A stretch of DNA of 64,000 nt from Chitinophaga qingshengii. Lineage in GTDB: Bacteria > Bacteroidota > Bacteroidia > Chitinophagales > Chitinophagaceae. Each line of letters starts with the position of its first letter. The stretch's first letter is position 1. Below, piece after piece: positions 62,210 to 64,000 of this stretch. Location of the stretch: positions 1,116,001 through 1,180,000 of the forward strand of contig NZ_JACVFC010000001.1 of the NCBI RefSeq assembly GCF_014529935.1, read 5' to 3'. The position numbers and the translations under genes were made by a program. The notes under the pieces are model-generated. The model was not told the origin of the DNA, did no database searches, and saw only the letters and a list, made by a program, of their open reading frames with translations.

Positions 62210-63043
62210 TTAAAACTGGTGATGTAATCCGTTGTAGATCATTTCCAGCGCCACAAAAGAGATGGCAACGCAGAAAATGTAACGCAACGTTTTCGGATTC
62301 AAAACAGTGAGTAACCTGGCGCCGGTAAATGCACCTCCCAATACGCCCAATACCACCGGGAAAGCAATACCCGGATCAATATAACCCCGCTGCAGGTACA
62401 CTACGGCACTGGCCGCAGCGGTCACGCCGATCATAAAATTGCTGGTGGTGGTACTTACCTTAAACGGTATCTTCATGGCCCCATCCATCGCCAATACTTT
62501 CAAGGCGCCGGAACCAATACCCAGTAACCCCGACAACACACCGGCGAGCAGCATGATGGAAAAACCACCGCCGATATTGGTGAGTTTATAGGATACTTCT
62601 CCCTGCGGGGTAGGATAACTGCCATTCAGTTTTAATACATAGGATAAACGGCTGCCTTCCTGTAAAGCATGTTCATGTTTTTTACGAACCGTCATCAGGG
62701 CAGAAAATATCAGTACTACCCCAAAGAGGACAGCAATGGTATTGGTAGGTGTGAAAACCGCTATCAACGCGCCTCCCACGGCGCCCAGTGTGGTGGCTAT
62801 TTCCAGGAACATGCCCAACCGTACATTCGTGATCCCTTCTTTGATATATGCCGATGCCGCTCCGGACGAATTGGCAATAGAGGCCAGCAACGCCGCTCCT
62901 ATCGCATAACGGATGTCTACATGGAATACCAGCGTTAATAATGGAATTACGACCACGCCTCCGCCCAGCCCGGTCAGTGACCCTAAAAGCCCCGCTACAT
63001 AAGCACCTGCCAGGAGTATCAGGCTAAAAATAAGTATGTTCAT
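62210..63043 (-). CDS. TauE/SafE-family anion exporter
   Basis: 277 residues, about 8 membrane segments in two repeated halves, each with the small-residue motif of the family: YVAGLLGSLTGLGGGVVVIP (about 12-31) in the first half and GVLSGLLGIGSGALKVLAMD in the second. Members export sulfite, sulfoacetate and other organic anions or import some. It is the middle gene of a GntR-TauE-DUF1634 operon; the FCD regulator suggests an organic acid ligand. Confidence 0.92.
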   Translation of the reverse strand: MNILIFSLILLAGAYVAGLLGSLTGLGGGVVVIPLLTLVFHVDIRYAIGAALLASIANSSGAASAYIKEGITNVRLGMFLEIATTLGAVGGALIAVFTPTNTIAVLFGVVLIFSALMTVRKKHEHALQEGSRLSYVLKLNGSYPTPQGEVSYKLTNIGGGFSIMLLAGVLSGLLGIGSGALKVLAMDGAMKIPFKVSTTTSNFMIGVTAAASAVVYLQRGYIDPGIAFPVVLGVLGGAFTGARLLTVLNPKTLRYIFCVAISFVALEMIYNGLHHQF

Positions 63044-63055
63044 CTTTCGGAATGT

Positions 63056-63709
63056 TTAGTAGTTGTTGTCGAGGATATCTTCCATAGCCTGCCGTGAGAG
63101 TTTGATATTCCCGCTCTTAATCGCTTCAAAGAGTTGTTCATGCAGATGGTGACTGATAGCAAAATGACTGATGCTCTCCGTATCCCTCTTAGCAAAAAAA
63201 TCCCGGATCACCGCCGTGAAGCTACGGTAGAGGTCTGCCAGTACATGATTACCGCTGGCTTTGGCAATAGCCATATGAAAAGCAATATCAGCCTCCATAC
63301 AATCGTGGTACTGTTGTCCCAGGATAGCTTTTTTGCGCAGGTCCAGGTACTTCTTCATGTCCGTCAGCGCCGCTTGGGTATGATGCTGCGCTGCCAGCTT
63401 CACTATTTCATAGTCCAGCATACGCCGTACCTGGTTGATTTCCTCAAAATCAGCCCGCCGCAGACGCTGATCCAGCGATTCTGTTTGTACTGATTCATTC
63501 ACATAAGTGCCTGAGCCTTGCTGTACCCGCAGTATACCCGACATAGCCAGGGTTTTTATCGCCTCCCGGATGGTGGAACGGCCAACGGCATACTGCACCA
63601 TTAATTCGGGTTCTGTAGGTATCTTTTGTCCGGGTTTGTAAATACCCTGGGAGATGTCTTTCTGAATAGCGTTGATCACGCGGTTGGAAAGTTTCGATGT
63701 CTGGTCCAT
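63056..63709 (-). CDS. GntR-family (FadR subfamily, FCD domain) transcriptional regulator of the TauE operon
   Basis: 217 residues from the ATG at 63709 (MDQTSKLSNRVINAIQKDIS); the frame runs on to 63961 but passes through a terminator and has no helix-turn-helix there. Winged helix at about 6-74 (EPELMVQYAVGRSTIREAIK, GILRVQQGSGTYV), FCD domain at about 85-212 with D141 and H145 in ADIAFHMAIAKASGN and a third ligand near H190 (HHLHEQLFEAI). It is 12 bp ahead of the TauE gene on the same strand, so it most likely controls it. Confidence 0.92.
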   Translation of the reverse strand: MDQTSKLSNRVINAIQKDISQGIYKPGQKIPTEPELMVQYAVGRSTIREAIKTLAMSGILRVQQGSGTYVNESVQTESLDQRLRRADFEEINQVRRMLDYEIVKLAAQHHTQAALTDMKKYLDLRKKAILGQQYHDCMEADIAFHMAIAKASGNHVLADLYRSFTAVIRDFFAKRDTESISHFAISHHLHEQLFEAIKSGNIKLSRQAMEDILDNNY

Positions 63710-63780
63710 AAATGTTTCATTTACCGATGTCGGCACAAAGGTATGATGTTTATTTAAAACATCAGATGTTTTAATGGGAA

Positions 63781-63813
63781 AAATAAAAAACCGCCTCTGC
63801 TGTGTAGAGGCGG
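63781..63813 (-). terminator. Terminator after the aldo/keto reductase gene
   Basis: CCGCCTCT (63791-63798) and AGAGGCGG (63806-63813) pair perfectly with a 7-nt loop; on the minus strand TTTTTTATTT follows. It separates the reductase from the GntR-TauE operon. Confidence 0.9.
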
Positions 63814-63854
63814 CCAGGTACAAGCATGATCCGTATGCTTTAAAAATCAATCCA

Positions 63855-64000
63855 TTAGAAATCAAAACTATCCGGGTTCGGGCCAAATCTTTGTTCACGG
63901 TCCAGCGCGTCAATAGCAGCCACGTCTTCCGGCGTAATCTCAAAATTAAATACTTCGGCATTGGCGATAATACGCTGCTGCCGGATACTTTTGGGAATAG
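63855..64000 (-). CDS. Aldo/keto reductase, C-terminal end (runs off the window)
   Basis: The last 47 codons read IPKSIRQQRIIANAEVFNFE, ITPEDVAAIDALDREQRFGP, NPDSFDF, the C-terminal pattern of 2,5-diketo-gluconate reductase-type AKRs (the cofactor-binding IPKS and the RI.N.. and ...LT.ED...I..LD. segments). The catalytic Asp, Tyr, Lys and His lie outside the window. Confidence 0.9.
   Translation of the reverse strand, partial: IPKSIRQQRIIANAEVFNFEITPEDVAAIDALDREQRFGPNPDSFDF

Noticed and set aside
63710..63961. Extension of the GntR gene to 63961
   Set aside because: It would cross the intrinsic terminator and the end of the aldo/keto reductase gene; the winged helix begins after 63709.
1..64000. 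tRNA, rRNA or insertion sequence
   Set aside because: No cloverleaf with a CCA-type end, rRNA segment, transposase frame or flanking direct repeats was noticed by eye.

Overview
The window looks like a chromosome segment of a Bacteroidota bacterium of the Chitinophagaceae, most like Chitinophaga. Evidence: SusC/SusD pairs, a sulfatase, many Sec-exported surface proteins, giant Rhs/YD proteins of the Bacteroidota type, starts that mostly lack a Shine-Dalgarno sequence, and several exact matches to the Bacteroidota -7 promoter box TAnnTTTG. No tRNA, rRNA, CRISPR array, IS element or other phage gene was seen.

Layout. (1) 1-1707: the 5' part of a susC gene, preceded by a GntR/FCD regulator gene; a perfect palindrome overlaps the predicted susC promoter. 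(2) 1803-3373: a TlpA-type thioredoxin and an ArsR/SRPBCC pair with two tandem operators. (3) 3544-10965: a compact susC-susD-GH78 alpha-L-rhamnosidase operon. (4) 11287-12812: a hypothetical gene, then a divergent HxlR regulator/group II truncated haemoglobin pair. (5) 12855-43245: about 30 kb on the minus strand. Read in the direction of transcription it holds a coiled-coil/beta-barrel protein, a surface beta-sandwich protein, an SpvB/PA14-like giant, a small exported protein, an Ig/YD-end protein, a small exported protein, a 2763-residue Rhs protein ending in an AHH/HNH-type nuclease, and its probable immunity protein. Four paralogous Sec-exported fibre proteins with peptidase S74 intramolecular-chaperone tails follow, with one small exported protein between them. 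This block is the best candidate for an undescribed system. (6) 43372-50703: a lipoprotein, sulfatase, membrane protein, MsbA-like ABC exporter, a decayed stretch and a GT2 glycosyltransferase. (7) 50716-53370: a possible 23-codon gene, a secreted NUC1-type nuclease, a 271-bp inverted repeat with 12-bp periodic arms and a small exported protein. (8) 53567-64000: acetyl-CoA hydrolase/CoA-transferase, Bcr/CflA efflux pump, AraC-like regulator, a collapsed beta-lactamase-family gene, an unrecognised protein, a CPA1 antiporter, a class V aminotransferase-fold enzyme, a GntR-TauE-DUF1634 operon and the end of an aldo/keto reductase gene.

How they work together. The rhamnosidase operon should import and cleave rhamnose-containing glycans. 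The minus-strand block looks like one cell-surface programme: a barrel and accessory surface proteins encoded with a large Rhs shell that carries a swappable nuclease tip and immunity gene, next to mosaic adhesive fibres. The export role of the barrel and the adhesive role of the fibres are inferences; the gene order, overlaps, signal peptides and S74 dyads are read from the sequence.
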